From contig NZ_CP047385.1 of the NCBI RefSeq assembly GCF_000807775.2, positions 3,596,001-3,660,000 on the forward strand: a stretch of 64,000 nt of DNA. The letters are read 5' to 3'. This DNA comes from Pandoraea fibrosis (GTDB lineage Bacteria > Pseudomonadota > Gammaproteobacteria > Burkholderiales > Burkholderiaceae). Under the pieces are notes generated by a model, which saw nothing but the letters and a program-made list of their open reading frames with translations, had not been told where the DNA came from and did not search any database. A program made the translations under genes and the position numbers. Positions 22,977-32,859 of the stretch are shown piece by piece; the stretch's first letter is position 1, and every line of letters begins with the position of its first letter.

Positions 22977-24521
22977 TTAGCCATTCGGCGCGGTGTCGTC
23001 CTTCGGGGCCACGATGACCCGGTTGCGGCCGGTTGCCTTGGCGCGATAGAGCGCCTCGTCCGCGGCCTTGACGAGAACGTCGACGGCTTCCTTGCCTTGC
23101 GGCGAGCGGCAAGCCACGCCGACACTCACCGTGACATGCCCGAAGTCGCTCGACGCATGCTCGAGGTTGAGCCGGTCGACAGCCAGACGAATGCTCTCCG
23201 CCACTTTCTGCGCCCCGAGCGTGTCGGTGTCCGGCATGACGGCGATGAACTCTTCTCCGCCATATCGCCCTGCGGCATCGGACGGGCGTTGCAGCGCCGC
23301 CGCAATCGCACCGGCCACTGCGGCAAGCGCGGCATCGCCCGCCTGATGCCCATGCGTGTCGTTGTAGCGCTTGAACCAGTCGATGTCGACGAACGCCACC
23401 GCCATCGCCCGACCCGACCGACGCATGCGGCGCCACTCGTTGGCGAGAATCCTGTCGAGCGAACGCCGGTTCGACAACCCGGTCAGCCCGTCCGTGCGGG
23501 CCAGCAGACGCAATTCCTGCTCTGCCCGCAGGCGGCGCCGCAACTGGGCCGCCAGCAGCATCGAGGCGCCGACGAACCCCGCATTGAGCAAGAGAAACAG
23601 ACCACCGAACTCGATCACCCGCTGATGCCAGGGCGCAAGAATCTCTTCGCTCGACGTCACGACGATCAGGGTGAGCGGCACGTTGTTCAAGAACCGGCGC
23701 GACATCAGGCTGTCCCGGCCGAGGAAGCGAATGGGAAAGATACGCCGCTCGTCTCGCCCAGGGGGGATGGCTTCATAGCGCCCGGTCTGCGCCATGGTGA
23801 GCCCGATCACGGAAGCGTCGTAAGGCTTACGCATCAGAATGGCGCCATCCTTGCCCAGCAGCAGAATGACCCCTTGCCGCCCGACTTCGATGTGATTGAA
23901 CAGATTGCGGAAATATTCGATATCGACGGACAACGACACCACGCCCCCGAACGAGCCATCCGGGCGCGTAATGCGTCGGCTGAGCACCATGGTCGGGGCG
24001 TTGTCTCGCAGGCGAGACTGGATGAACCCGCTCACGAACAGCCCGGCATGCGGATCGTCGCGGTGCACCGTGAAGTAATCCCGGTCCGAAAAATTGAAAT
24101 TCCGGGGCATCTCGCTGGACGCATCGATGACGATATTCCCATTTTCATCGAGGACCACGAGCGAGCCGATGTAGCGCGATGCCCCCGCCCGCTCGAAGAT
24201 CAGCTCACGGCGCAGCGCAGAGGGAAGCGCCTCAACGTCGGCGCGCGCGAGCAGCTTCACCACGGCATCGAGCGAGGCCTCGTAGAGTTGGAAATTCAAC
24301 TCCAGATCGCGCTCCATCACCTCGACGATGTTGCGCTGGTTGTCCGACGCGCGGGCGAGCACGAGCAAGCGTCCCTCGTACAGCAGGGCCACCGCGACCG
24401 CCAGGACCATGACCGAGATCCCGACGCCACTCCAGACAATCAATGTCGGCGTCCGGGATAGCCAACGCACCACCGCAGCCAACGCCAGTGCCGTGCGTGC
24501 TCGCCACCGCTGAATCGACAT
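22977..24521 (-). CDS. Membrane diguanylate cyclase with Cache sensor
   Basis: A 514-residue protein: TM1 at about 27-50, a periplasmic double-Cache-like sensor (about 55-280, with YIGSLVVLDENGNIVIDAS, FSDRDYFTVHRDDPHAGLFVSGF), TM2 at about 290-315, and a GGDEF domain (about 345-505) with active-site GRYGGEEF. An inhibitory I-site RPSD sits exactly five residues before GGEEF, so the enzyme should make c-di-GMP and be feedback inhibited. GGGAG precedes the ATG at 24521; the longer upstream frame is antisense to the DUF2252 gene. It follows the DUF2252 gene by 47 bp. Confidence 0.92.
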   Translation of the reverse strand: MSIQRWRARTALALAAVVRWLSRTPTLIVWSGVGISVMVLAVAVALLYEGRLLVLARASDNQRNIVEVMERDLELNFQLYEASLDAVVKLLARADVEALPSALRRELIFERAGASRYIGSLVVLDENGNIVIDASSEMPRNFNFSDRDYFTVHRDDPHAGLFVSGFIQSRLRDNAPTMVLSRRITRPDGSFGGVVSLSVDIEYFRNLFNHIEVGRQGVILLLGKDGAILMRKPYDASVIGLTMAQTGRYEAIPPGRDERRIFPIRFLGRDSLMSRRFLNNVPLTLIVVTSSEEILAPWHQRVIEFGGLFLLLNAGFVGASMLLAAQLRRRLRAEQELRLLARTDGLTGLSNRRSLDRILANEWRRMRRSGRAMAVAFVDIDWFKRYNDTHGHQAGDAALAAVAGAIAAALQRPSDAAGRYGGEEFIAVMPDTDTLGAQKVAESIRLAVDRLNLEHASSDFGHVTVSVGVACRSPQGKEAVDVLVKAADEALYRAKATGRNRVIVAPKDDTAPNG

Positions 24522-24568
24522 GCGCCCAAACTCCCTTCTCAATCTCCGGCATTTGCGCACGGCGCCGC

Positions 24569-26065
24569 TTATGCCATGAAGTCGGCAGCCATGTCGGCGT
24601 CGGTGCGGGCCTCGAGCCGTCCGTCGCGACACGCCTTGCGGAACACCTCGTAATCGCGTTCGACCTGATCGGCATAATCCGTCGCGTAATGGATCAACGC
24701 CTCCCCCAGACGGATGCCCTTGCCCACATAACCGACCAGTTCCGCCGCACACCCACCGGCCTTGGCGTGGGCACGCGCCAGCACCCACCCGCAAAGGCCC
24801 GCATATTCCCGAAAACCATCGGCCCGGAACAACTCGAACTGGGCCGAGATCTTCATGTCGCGTAACTGGCGTCCGTAAATGCAACGCCCGAACGGGCCGG
24901 AGCCCCAGCCGAGAAAGGCGTCCGAGGCGGCCTGCATGAGACGCTGGCCCTCGACCACACGGCGTCCGTCGTGCTTGGGGGTGACGTTCCTGAAGAAGCG
25001 CGAGACGACCGACTTCGACGCCTCCTTGAACTGCAGAAACAACGGCTGCTCGTGGGCATCCATCATGAGCAGCACCAGACATCGCGTGCCGACGCTACCC
25101 ACGCCGACGACCTTGAATGCCAGATCCTCCTGCGTGTAGTTCGCCAGCATGCGGGCGCGATCCGGCGATAGCGAGCTCACGTAGCTCTTATAAACAGGGG
25201 CAAACAGCGTGCGCCAGTCGCCCAGACCAAGCCAATCGTCTTCCGGGCCGAACAATGTCGTCGCGCCGTGAACGTGAAAAACGGTAGGAGGTGCGTCGCG
25301 AATCTGCCAGTGATCGCCGACTTGCTGAGCGAACTTGGGCAACACGTTTTCGTGCGTGCGCCCGGTGGCCCTGGCAATGCCGCGTTTGACGCCCTCACGC
25401 ACCCGCTCGGTCTGCGCCAGACCCAGCATGCGCTCGAACGTCACCTGCTCGTGCCAGAGTGCGATGGTCGGCATGTGAGCATATTCGTCCAGACGCCGCG
25501 CATAGGTGTCCACCGCCGCGCGCACCATCTCGACGCCCAGCGTGTCGCCGAAGCCGAATTGACGCGCGGCCAGCACCAGACTGGCGCACAGCCGCTTCAG
25601 ATCCCACTCCCAGGGGCCGGGCGCGGTCTCGTCGAAATCGTTCAGATCGAAAATCAGCGCGCGCTCGGGGGTGGCGAATCCACCGAAGTTGGCCAAATGG
25701 CAGTCACCGCAGATCTGCATGGTGAGTCCGGTATTCGGCGTGCCCGCCAGATCGTGAGCCTGCACGATGGCGCTGCCCCGGTAGAACGCGAAGGGCGACG
25801 CCAGCATACGGCCATAGCGCAACGGCACAAGCGCGCTGACACGCCCGTCGCTGCTCGCGCGCAGCAGTTCCACGATGTCCCGGTCGACGTTGCCGAGGTG
25901 AGCATGGCTGCTGCGGGGCGTCTTCTCGCGCAGCTTGCGTCCGACCGCGACACGGGTCTCGAACGGCACCACCGGTACCGGCGGTGTTTCGGTGATGGCG
26001 GTCTCGGCAGGTGCCGGTGAAGCGGCGGCGCTTCCCTTGGACGCATGCAACGATTTAGCGGGCAT
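24569..26065 (-). CDS. DUF2252 family protein
   Basis: A 498-residue cytoplasmic protein of family DUF2252, whose fold is kinase-like by family knowledge. Visible landmarks: PLRYGRMLASPFAFYRGSA, ICGDCHLANFGGFATPERALIFDLNDFDET (with the HLxNFG and DxNDFD pattern that resembles a phosphotransferase catalytic loop and metal site), WEWDLKRLCASL and VVGVGSVGTRCLVLLM. AAGGAG precedes the ATG at 26065. Its start overlaps the end of the MscS gene by 11 bp, so the two are coupled. Substrate unknown. Confidence 0.92.
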   Translation of the reverse strand: MPAKSLHASKGSAAASPAPAETAITETPPVPVVPFETRVAVGRKLREKTPRSSHAHLGNVDRDIVELLRASSDGRVSALVPLRYGRMLASPFAFYRGSAIVQAHDLAGTPNTGLTMQICGDCHLANFGGFATPERALIFDLNDFDETAPGPWEWDLKRLCASLVLAARQFGFGDTLGVEMVRAAVDTYARRLDEYAHMPTIALWHEQVTFERMLGLAQTERVREGVKRGIARATGRTHENVLPKFAQQVGDHWQIRDAPPTVFHVHGATTLFGPEDDWLGLGDWRTLFAPVYKSYVSSLSPDRARMLANYTQEDLAFKVVGVGSVGTRCLVLLMMDAHEQPLFLQFKEASKSVVSRFFRNVTPKHDGRRVVEGQRLMQAASDAFLGWGSGPFGRCIYGRQLRDMKISAQFELFRADGFREYAGLCGWVLARAHAKAGGCAAELVGYVGKGIRLGEALIHYATDYADQVERDYEVFRKACRDGRLEARTDADMAADFMA

Positions 26066-27818
26066 GACCAGCTCCTTGTTCTTGCGATGCGACGCACGGC
26101 ACTGATGACGGCGGCGCCCCGTCTGCGGGCGCGCGCGCGGGAGCCGGATACCAATGCTCCGGACGAATGGTGAGTGGCGATTGGGGCTGTTCTTCGAAGT
26201 GCGGCGACATGATCTGAACACCGTAACGATTGAAGACATCCTGAATGTTCTCGAGCAACGCCGAGATCGTCGCAAAGCGGGTGGACGGATCGCGCAACGT
26301 GCCGAAAACCTCGTACTCGACGTAGAAATCCGACAGCGCGCGCTGCAGGACATACGGCGCGGGCTGGTCGGCAATCTGCGGCGTCTGCTTTGCCGCCTCG
26401 ATCAACATCGCGTGCACCTGTCGCCACGGCGTGTCGTACCCGATGGTGAGCGTTGTACTGATCGCAGCGGCGTGCCCCTGCGCGGAGAAGTTGCGCACTG
26501 TCGACGCGACGACAACGGCGTTCGGAATCGTCAGCGTCTCCTGCGCCAGATTGAGGATCTTGACCGAGAGCGCGTCGACACTGACCACCACTCCCGTCGC
26601 ATCGCCGATCGAGACGAGATCGCCCATCTTCAGCGCCCGGCTATAGATCACCACCATGCCGCTCATCAACTGGTTCACGATGCCGCTCGAGCCCAATGTC
26701 ACCATCAGACCGAGCAACACGGACAGCCCCTTGAAGACATCGCTCTGCGCGCCCGGCATGTAGGGATAGGCAAAGGTGATCGCCAGCCCCCACACCACGA
26801 CAGAGACCAGGCGACGCGTGGCCCCCGCCGTCTCGGGGTGCATGCCCGGAATCGTCAGACGTCCGCTTTGTACCGCATCGAACACATTATTGATGAGGCT
26901 TTGCAGCGCCCGTGTCAGCAGGACGATGACGATGACCGTCATGACGCCCGGGATGGCCGCGGCGACCCCGATGCCGAAGCGGTCAACCAGCGTCCAGAGG
27001 AACGCCGACAATCGACTGGCCGTCGGCTGACTGGCGGGGAACTGCATCAACGCGAAGATCAGATAGAGATAGGCGAACGCCAACGCCAGACACACGGCAC
27101 CGATCTGCACGACCTGATGGACGAGATGCACGGCCGAGCCGGTCCAGTCGAAAGTGCGCGCCGTGCGTTGCAGGATGCGCTTCTCGAACGCACTTTGCAG
27201 ACGCGCCTCCAGTCGTGTGCGCATGCGTCCGACACTCACGAGGAGCACCGCGAGCACCACCAGCGCGAGCGCACTGAGCGCGACACCGCGCAGAATCGTC
27301 GGCCAGTGCAATTGCTCACGGCGGGCGGCAAAGGCGACTTGCAGGTGCTTCTGAACGTCGTCGACAACGGCATCCAGCGTGCGGGGGTCGCCCGGGGCCA
27401 GATCGTCGGTCGTCAGCGCAAACAGAATCCGGTCTTGCACCCGGAAGGCCACGCCAGAGACACCGCCGAGCGTGGCTCGGAGCACGTCGACCGGCGCTTC
27501 GAAAGCGCTGCCCGGCAGGCTATCGAGCACTGCGCGGGCTCGTGCCGCTCGCACAGCAGGCGTCGCCCCGGCCAGCACCCCGCGAAACGTCACGACGGGA
27601 CGGTCCATGAAACGAAGCTCGACGCCGTCCTGTGCTTCACTGGCCGAGGCGTCGTCGCCCGGTGCGATTGCCCCGCGCGCGCGACTATCGTCGCTTACCG
27701 TGTCTGCGCCTTGCGCAGCGGCAGACGCCGCAGACATTGCCGCAACAGCCGGAAGCCCCGGCGCCACAGCCACACCCCACACCACCAGCACTTGCAACAG
27801 CCACATGCGAATGCGCAT
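26055..27818 (-). CDS. MscS-family mechanosensitive channel with periplasmic domain
   Basis: A 587-residue channel of the larger MscS type. A signal peptide (1-27) is followed by a periplasmic region (to about 175; FMDRPVVTFRGVLAGATPAVRAARARAVLD resembles the N-terminus of many such channels), four or five helices (about 180-200, 245-270, 290-315, 350-375), the pore helix GLSVLLGLMVTLGSSGIVNQLMSGMVVIYSRALKMGDLV and the cytosolic beta and alpha/beta domains ending YGVQIMSPHFE. GGGAG precedes the ATG at 27818. It leads the transcript into DUF2252 and probably the GGDEF gene. Confidence 0.93.
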   Translation of the reverse strand: MRIRMWLLQVLVVWGVAVAPGLPAVAAMSAASAAAQGADTVSDDSRARGAIAPGDDASASEAQDGVELRFMDRPVVTFRGVLAGATPAVRAARARAVLDSLPGSAFEAPVDVLRATLGGVSGVAFRVQDRILFALTTDDLAPGDPRTLDAVVDDVQKHLQVAFAARREQLHWPTILRGVALSALALVVLAVLLVSVGRMRTRLEARLQSAFEKRILQRTARTFDWTGSAVHLVHQVVQIGAVCLALAFAYLYLIFALMQFPASQPTASRLSAFLWTLVDRFGIGVAAAIPGVMTVIVIVLLTRALQSLINNVFDAVQSGRLTIPGMHPETAGATRRLVSVVVWGLAITFAYPYMPGAQSDVFKGLSVLLGLMVTLGSSGIVNQLMSGMVVIYSRALKMGDLVSIGDATGVVVSVDALSVKILNLAQETLTIPNAVVVASTVRNFSAQGHAAAISTTLTIGYDTPWRQVHAMLIEAAKQTPQIADQPAPYVLQRALSDFYVEYEVFGTLRDPSTRFATISALLENIQDVFNRYGVQIMSPHFEEQPQSPLTIRPEHWYPAPARAPADGAPPSSVPCVASQEQGAGHAR

Positions 27819-28138
27819 AGCACGGCTCCCGCGGGCAAGTTGGCCACCAAGATTGACACAGTGCGAGGAAATCCCACGGAAATCAGGCAAAATCGAGGGC
27901 TGCCGTATTCTGCCCCCGCCTGTTCCCGGATTCGTGCCCTCGATTTCGTGGTTCCGACGGGTTTCCGCCGACACGTCGCTCACGAGCCGCCACATGGGCC
28001 GGGCTCGCCGAGAACGTCGGCCGGGGCGAGTATGGACGGATTATTCACTATGGCATCGGCACTGTCGAGCATCGGCGCGAAGCGCGCGGACATCGGCCGA
28101 TGGCGGCTCCCGTCGCCTGGACGCAGCAGGCAATGCGT

Positions 28139-28157
28139 TGTCGGAAAAATTCCGACA
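28139..28157. promoter_or_regulatory. TGTCGGAA-AAA-TTCCGACA inverted repeat
   Basis: An 8-bp perfect inverted repeat with a 3-base centre, lying 7 bp before the -35 of the candidate sigma-28 promoter. It has operator-like symmetry and no T run, so a regulator site is more likely than a terminator. The regulator is unknown. Confidence 0.6.
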
Positions 28158-28163
28158 CCACCC

Positions 28164-28190
28164 TCAACTATTGGCCACCCTTGCCGATAA
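28164..28190 (+). promoter_or_regulatory. Candidate FliA (sigma-28) flagellar promoter
   Basis: TCAA (28164-28167), exactly 15 bases, then GCCGATAA (28183-28190). This fits the flagellar consensus TAAA-N15-GCCGATAA with a perfect -10 and one change in the -35. Transcription would begin about 25 bp before the MHYT-GGDEF-EAL start. Confidence 0.7.
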
Positions 28191-28223
28191 CCAGTTAAGC
28201 GGGACTTTTCGGTCGGTTTTCAT

Positions 28224-30344
28224 ATGTCCAGTTCGTACAGTGGTTGGCTCGTTGCGTTATCACTTGCCGTTGCAGTGCTCGCGTCGTTCACGGCGCTTGA
28301 TCTTTCGGGTCGCATCTACCTCCTGACGCATCGTGCCCTGCGCCACGCCTGGCTTGCCGTGGGCGCTACCGCCATGGGCATCGGCATCTGGTCGATGCAC
28401 TTCATCGGCATGCTGGCGCTGTCGCTGTCGCCCTCGTGGTCGCCGCTGACCTCGACCGCCAACATCGCGCTGGGCTACGACCCCGCTATCACGGCGGGCT
28501 CGCTCGGCATTGCCATCGTGATCTCCTGGGCCGCCCTGTGGCTGATTGCCAACGAACGGTTTACGAGATGGCGCCTGGGGGGCGCCGGCGTCACGCTCGG
28601 TCTGGGCATCGCCGCCATGCACTACAGCGGCATGGCGGCCATGAAGATGAATCCGGATATCGAATACGATCCGGGCCTCTTCGCGTTGTCGATCCTGATC
28701 GCGATTACCGCCGCCACGGCTGCGCTGTGGATCGCAAGGACGTTGCGCGACGGCAGCCTGCGCTACGTCATGGCCAAGCGCATCGGCGCCGCCGTGGTCA
28801 TGGGGGTGGCCATCACGGCGATGCACTTCACCGGCATGGCAGCCGCCAACTTTGCACCGGGCGCCATTTGCGGCGCGGCCAGCGGTGTCAGCTCGCCATG
28901 GCTGGTCACGACCGTGAGCCTGTTCACCTTCCTGATTCTTGTCACGACGATGCTCGTCTCGCGTCTGGACGCCCGCACCAGCTTCCTTGCCAACTCGGTG
29001 CTGCAACTGAACACGCAGATCGCCCGCATGGCGACATACGATGCACTGACCGATCTGCCCAACCGCCGTGCGCTGCACGACGCCGCGGCCCGCATGCTCA
29101 TCAACTCGCGTCGCGACCAGCGCCGTTTCGCGGTGCTGTTCATGGATCTGGACGGCTTCAAAACCATCAACGATTCGCTCGGCCACAACGTGGGCGACGA
29201 CGTCCTGCGCGCGTTCGCCAAGCGCCTTCGCAAGAACGTGAACGGCGACGACGTGGTCGCCCGACTGGGTGGCGACGAGTTCGTGGTACTGCTGGGGTCC
29301 CTGTCGTCGCCGGAAGTCGCGGGACGCGTGGCCCAACGTCTGCTCGACGATATGCGCGACGGCTTGCGCGTTGGCGACCAGTCGCTGCATGTCGTACCCA
29401 GCATCGGCGTGGCGCTATTCCCGGACGACGGCGACAGCATCGACTTGCTGCTCAAGCACGCCGACACCGCCATGTACGAAGCCAAGCGCGCGGGACGCGG
29501 CATCTACCGCTACTTCGAGCCGCGCATGAACGCCGCCGCCCAACGCACCTGGGAAATCCAGCAGGCGCTGCACGACGCGGAGAACGAACAGTATTTCTCG
29601 CTGCATTTCCAGCCGAAATACCGGGGCGATACTGAAGCGCTGGCCGGCGCCGAAGCCCTGCTGCGCCTGACGCATCCGACCTTCGGGGAGTTGCAGCCGG
29701 TCGACTTCATTCCGGTCGCCGAACGCACCGGCCAGATCGTCCAGATCGGCTATTGGGTGGTGCGCGCCACTTGCCGACACATTCAGGAATGGGACGCCGC
29801 AGGACTTCCGCCGGTGAAGGTCGCGATCAATCTCTCGCCGCGCCAGATGGCGCAGGCGTCGCTAGTGGAGAACATCGTCGAGATCGTGAACGAAGCCGGT
29901 ATCGACTGCCACCGGCTCATGTTCGAAATTACCGAGACGGTGGCGATGTTCGACGCCCAGCACACCATCGACGTGATCCGCGCGTTTCAGGACCATGGCT
30001 TCGAAGTGGCCATCGACGATTTCGGCACGGGATATTCGAGTCTGGCGTACTTGCAGCGCTTCCGCGTCAAGCAGTTGAAGATGGATCGCTTCTTCACCAA
30101 CGGCCTGGACACTTGCGGCCGCGAAGGGAGCGCCGTCGTGTCGGCGATCATTGCACTGGCGCACTCGCTCGATATGGACGTGGTAGCCGAAGGCGTCGAG
30201 ACGGCCTCGCAGCGCGAAGCGCTCAAGACACTCGATTGCGACGAACTGCAAGGTTTCCTGCTTGGCAAACCGCTCACGGGCGATGCGTTCGCCCGGCTGC
30301 TTGCCTCATTGCCGGGCGTGCCCGACACACCGGCGATGGCCTGA
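28224..30344 (+). CDS. MHYT-GGDEF-EAL cyclic-di-GMP protein
   Basis: A 706-residue membrane protein. Seven helices contain the MHYT sensor repeats (WSMHFIGM, AAMHYSGM, TAMHFTGM; residues about 1-245), proposed to bind a metal and sense O2, CO or NO. A GGDEF domain (about 270-435) has intact RLGGDEF but no RxxD I-site, and an EAL domain (about 450-695) has GAEALLR, NLSPRQ, EITET, DDFGTGYSS, KMDR and AEGVE, all residues needed for phosphodiesterase activity. Both activities may be present. No strong ribosome binding site. The sigma-28-like promoter upstream would tie it to flagellar motility. Confidence 0.95.
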   Translation: MSSSYSGWLVALSLAVAVLASFTALDLSGRIYLLTHRALRHAWLAVGATAMGIGIWSMHFIGMLALSLSPSWSPLTSTANIALGYDPAITAGSLGIAIVISWAALWLIANERFTRWRLGGAGVTLGLGIAAMHYSGMAAMKMNPDIEYDPGLFALSILIAITAATAALWIARTLRDGSLRYVMAKRIGAAVVMGVAITAMHFTGMAAANFAPGAICGAASGVSSPWLVTTVSLFTFLILVTTMLVSRLDARTSFLANSVLQLNTQIARMATYDALTDLPNRRALHDAAARMLINSRRDQRRFAVLFMDLDGFKTINDSLGHNVGDDVLRAFAKRLRKNVNGDDVVARLGGDEFVVLLGSLSSPEVAGRVAQRLLDDMRDGLRVGDQSLHVVPSIGVALFPDDGDSIDLLLKHADTAMYEAKRAGRGIYRYFEPRMNAAAQRTWEIQQALHDAENEQYFSLHFQPKYRGDTEALAGAEALLRLTHPTFGELQPVDFIPVAERTGQIVQIGYWVVRATCRHIQEWDAAGLPPVKVAINLSPRQMAQASLVENIVEIVNEAGIDCHRLMFEITETVAMFDAQHTIDVIRAFQDHGFEVAIDDFGTGYSSLAYLQRFRVKQLKMDRFFTNGLDTCGREGSAVVSAIIALAHSLDMDVVAEGVETASQREALKTLDCDELQGFLLGKPLTGDAFARLLASLPGVPDTPAMA

Positions 30345-30391
30345 ATCGCCGGCGTCAGGCAACCTGCCGTTTGTCGTTCGTCGCCACCGCC

Positions 30392-30964
30392 TCAGCGACC
30401 GGCAGTCTCGGCGGTGGTCTCGACATCGGCTTCCGGCACGTCTGGCGCAGCGCCCTCGTCAAACGGTTCCCCGGTCGCAAAGGCCGCCGCCCGGGCAAGT
30501 CGCTTGCGCGTCCCTTCGTTGGCCGCCGGCCCCGCCATCGGAATGTGACGCGTCGGGTCCAGCCGCGCGCCCGTCACCGCGTCGATCACGACCGGCTCGA
30601 CAACTTCACCCGTCTCCCGATCGATCAGTTGAGCCGAAATACCCTCCGGTGCAAAGTGCCGGTTCCCCCACGCGAGCAGCGCCCACAGCACTGGCCGGAA
30701 ATCTCTGCCGGCATCGGTGAGCACATATTCGAAGCGTGGCGGGCGGTCGCAATACTGCCGTCGCGCCAGCAACCCTTCTTCGACCAGCGCGTTCAACCGG
30801 CGGGTCAGCATGTTCGGCGCAATGTCGAGGCGTCGCTGAAAATCGTCGAAGCGGGTCGTGCCGTAGCCGGCCTCGCGCAGAATCAGAATGCTCCACCACT
30901 CGCCCACGCGCTCAAGGCTGCGGGCGATAGGGCATTGCATGTCGCGGAATGTCTTTCGTTGCAT
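30392..30964 (-). CDS. HxlR-family transcriptional regulator
   Basis: A 190-residue regulator with a winged helix-turn-helix of the HxlR type at about 8-100: CPIARSLERVGEWWSILILREAGYGTTRFDDFQRRLDIAPNMLTRRLNALVEEGLL. The conserved cysteine C10 at the domain start is the redox-reactive residue in some family members (YodB, HypR). The C-terminal about 80 residues extend beyond the usual 110-120 and end in an acidic Ala-rich tail. GAGGAGT precedes the ATG at 30964; the longer upstream frame is not family-like. It follows the emrAB-like operon in the same direction, suggesting local control. Confidence 0.9.
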   Translation of the reverse strand: MQRKTFRDMQCPIARSLERVGEWWSILILREAGYGTTRFDDFQRRLDIAPNMLTRRLNALVEEGLLARRQYCDRPPRFEYVLTDAGRDFRPVLWALLAWGNRHFAPEGISAQLIDRETGEVVEPVVIDAVTGARLDPTRHIPMAGPAANEGTRKRLARAAAFATGEPFDEGAAPDVPEADVETTAETAGR

Positions 30965-31008
30965 AAGGACTCCTCGCGTTCGGAGACGGCCGACGCTGCC
31001 TATTACCA

Positions 31009-31024
31009 TGCAAGTGAGCATAAG
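31009..31024. promoter_or_regulatory. Candidate HxlR operator, copy 1
   Basis: TGCAAGTGAGCATAAG, 45-60 bp upstream of the HxlR start, shares AAGTGAG(C/T)ATA with the sequence between the EmrA-like and NodT genes. See the copy near 34065. Confidence 0.4.
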
Positions 31025-31176
31025 CGCGTCGACACCGGCAGGCAAGCCGGCCAGTGTCGCGACAGCACGATTTCCCACACACAGGGCAAGCGCCGAACCA
31101 TCGACCAAATAAAAATCAATGATTTACCGATCAATCATCACGTAAATTATCTGAAGTGAATTCTGCTGCCGCCGCC

Positions 31177-32859
31177 TTAATGTGCGTCGGCGCTCGGGGC
31201 TTTGGGAGGTGCAACCCGGCGCATCAGGGGCACCATGAGTGTCACGCAAAGAAAGATCAGGCCCAATCCACCGTAAATGTCGCCGAACGTGATCGTTTGC
31301 GCCTCACGCAGCGTCAACAACCAAAGCTGACGCAGCGCCGCCGTTTGCGCATCGAGAGCATCGAGGCCCGCAGCACCCATGCGCGCCCCGACGCCCGCCA
31401 GCCACGCCCCGACCGCCGGACTCCCCTCGCCCATGCGCTCGGCCAGCCGGAAGAAATGCAGATTCGTCCGGTCGTTCAACACGGTCGTGCACACCGCGAT
31501 ACCGATGGCGCCACCGAGGTTTCGCATCAGATTGAACAGGCCCGACGCCAGACGCAGCCGCGCCGGCGGAAGGCTCCCCAATGTCAGCGTGACGATTGGC
31601 GCGACGGCGAACTGCTGCGCCGCACCGCGCAATGCTTGCGGCAACATGAGTTGCCAGGTGCCCCAGTCGTGGGTAATCGGTGCGAACTGCCACATCGACA
31701 AGGCGAAGCCCCCCAGCCCGAGCATCATCAGTACGCGCAAATCGATGCGATTGGCCAGTGCCGCGTAGATCGGGATGGACATCAGTTGGAACACGCCCGT
31801 CGAAAAGACGGCCATGCCGATCTCGAACGCCGAAAATCCGCGCACTCGTCCAAGAAATAGGGGGGTGAGATAGATCGTCGCGAAGATACCGATACCGGTC
31901 GCGAACGAGAAAAAGCAGCCTAACGCGAAGTTGCGCTCTTTCAGCGCCCGGAGATCCACGATGGGCCTTGCGAACGTGAGACTGCGCCAGAGGAACGCGA
32001 TCATGCAGAGCCCGGCGAGCCATGCCGTCGTGCGAATCGTGCTGTCGCCGAACCAATCCCAGCGCGGCCCTTCTTCCAGTGTGTATTCGAGGCAGCCAAG
32101 ACTGACTGCCATGAGAACGATGCCCAGATAGTCGGCACCGCGCAGCAGCGACCAGTCGGCACGGTCGATGCGCACCAGCAGCGGCACTGTGACCGTCACG
32201 AAAATGCCCGGCACGAGGTTGACGAAGAACAGCCAGTGCCACGAGTAGTTATCGGTAATCCATCCGCCAATGGTCGGCCCCAGAGTCGGCGCGAGCGACG
32301 ACAGACCGCCGACCACTGCGGCGGCCAGCACACGTTGCGGCCCGGTGAAAAAGGCGAAGGCCGTCGTGAATACCAGCGGAATCATCGAACCGCCGAGGAA
32401 TCCCTGCAACGCGCGAAACGCGATCATGCTCTGGATGTTCCACGCGGCACCGCACAGCAGGCTCGCCACCGTAAAGCCCGCCGCAGACGCCGCGAAGATC
32501 CAGCGGGTCGACATCACCCGCGAGAGCCAACCCGAGAGCGGAATCACGATGATCTCGGCGATCAGGTAGCTCGTCTGGACCCACGCCGTTTCATCGGCAC
32601 CGGCCGACAGCCCGCCACCGATGTCTCTTAGCGACGCCGACACGATCTGAATATCGAGCAATGCGATGAACATGCCGACCACCATCGTCGCAAAGGCGAT
32701 GACCTTCGCTTGCGTCGACATGGCGTCGGCAGAGTAGCCACCGCCAGGCGCGGGCGGCGCGATGGGCGCTCGCTCATCGTTAGCGGATTGGGCTGGCCTC
32801 GCACCGCCCGCCTCGCCCGCAGGCAGCGGCTGCACCGCCCCCGTTTGCGCGGCGCTCAT
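31177..32859 (-). CDS. EmrB/QacA-type MFS exporter (DHA2, 14 TM)
   Basis: A 560-residue multidrug exporter. A Pro/Ala-rich N-terminus of 50 residues is followed by 14 transmembrane helices; signatures include FIALLDIQIVSASLRDIGGGL in TM1, SYLIAEIIVIPLSGWLSRVMSTRW, RALQGFLGGSMIPLVFTT and the motif C region LAPTLGPTIGGWI. It is coupled by an ATGA overlap to the EmrA-like gene upstream, and the outer membrane partner is divergent at 34116. Together they would export drugs or fatty acids across both membranes, as EmrAB-TolC does. Confidence 0.93.
   Translation of the reverse strand: MSAAQTGAVQPLPAGEAGGARPAQSANDERAPIAPPAPGGGYSADAMSTQAKVIAFATMVVGMFIALLDIQIVSASLRDIGGGLSAGADETAWVQTSYLIAEIIVIPLSGWLSRVMSTRWIFAASAAGFTVASLLCGAAWNIQSMIAFRALQGFLGGSMIPLVFTTAFAFFTGPQRVLAAAVVGGLSSLAPTLGPTIGGWITDNYSWHWLFFVNLVPGIFVTVTVPLLVRIDRADWSLLRGADYLGIVLMAVSLGCLEYTLEEGPRWDWFGDSTIRTTAWLAGLCMIAFLWRSLTFARPIVDLRALKERNFALGCFFSFATGIGIFATIYLTPLFLGRVRGFSAFEIGMAVFSTGVFQLMSIPIYAALANRIDLRVLMMLGLGGFALSMWQFAPITHDWGTWQLMLPQALRGAAQQFAVAPIVTLTLGSLPPARLRLASGLFNLMRNLGGAIGIAVCTTVLNDRTNLHFFRLAERMGEGSPAVGAWLAGVGARMGAAGLDALDAQTAALRQLWLLTLREAQTITFGDIYGGLGLIFLCVTLMVPLMRRVAPPKAPSADAH

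Larger units (their letters stand above)
27819..28223. other. Divergent promoter region, MscS / MHYT-GGDEF-EAL
   Basis: 405 bp between divergent genes. The right-hand 90 bp hold the TGTCGGAA inverted repeat and a sigma-28-type promoter described separately. In the remainder I see no gene or clear motif. Confidence 0.55.
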
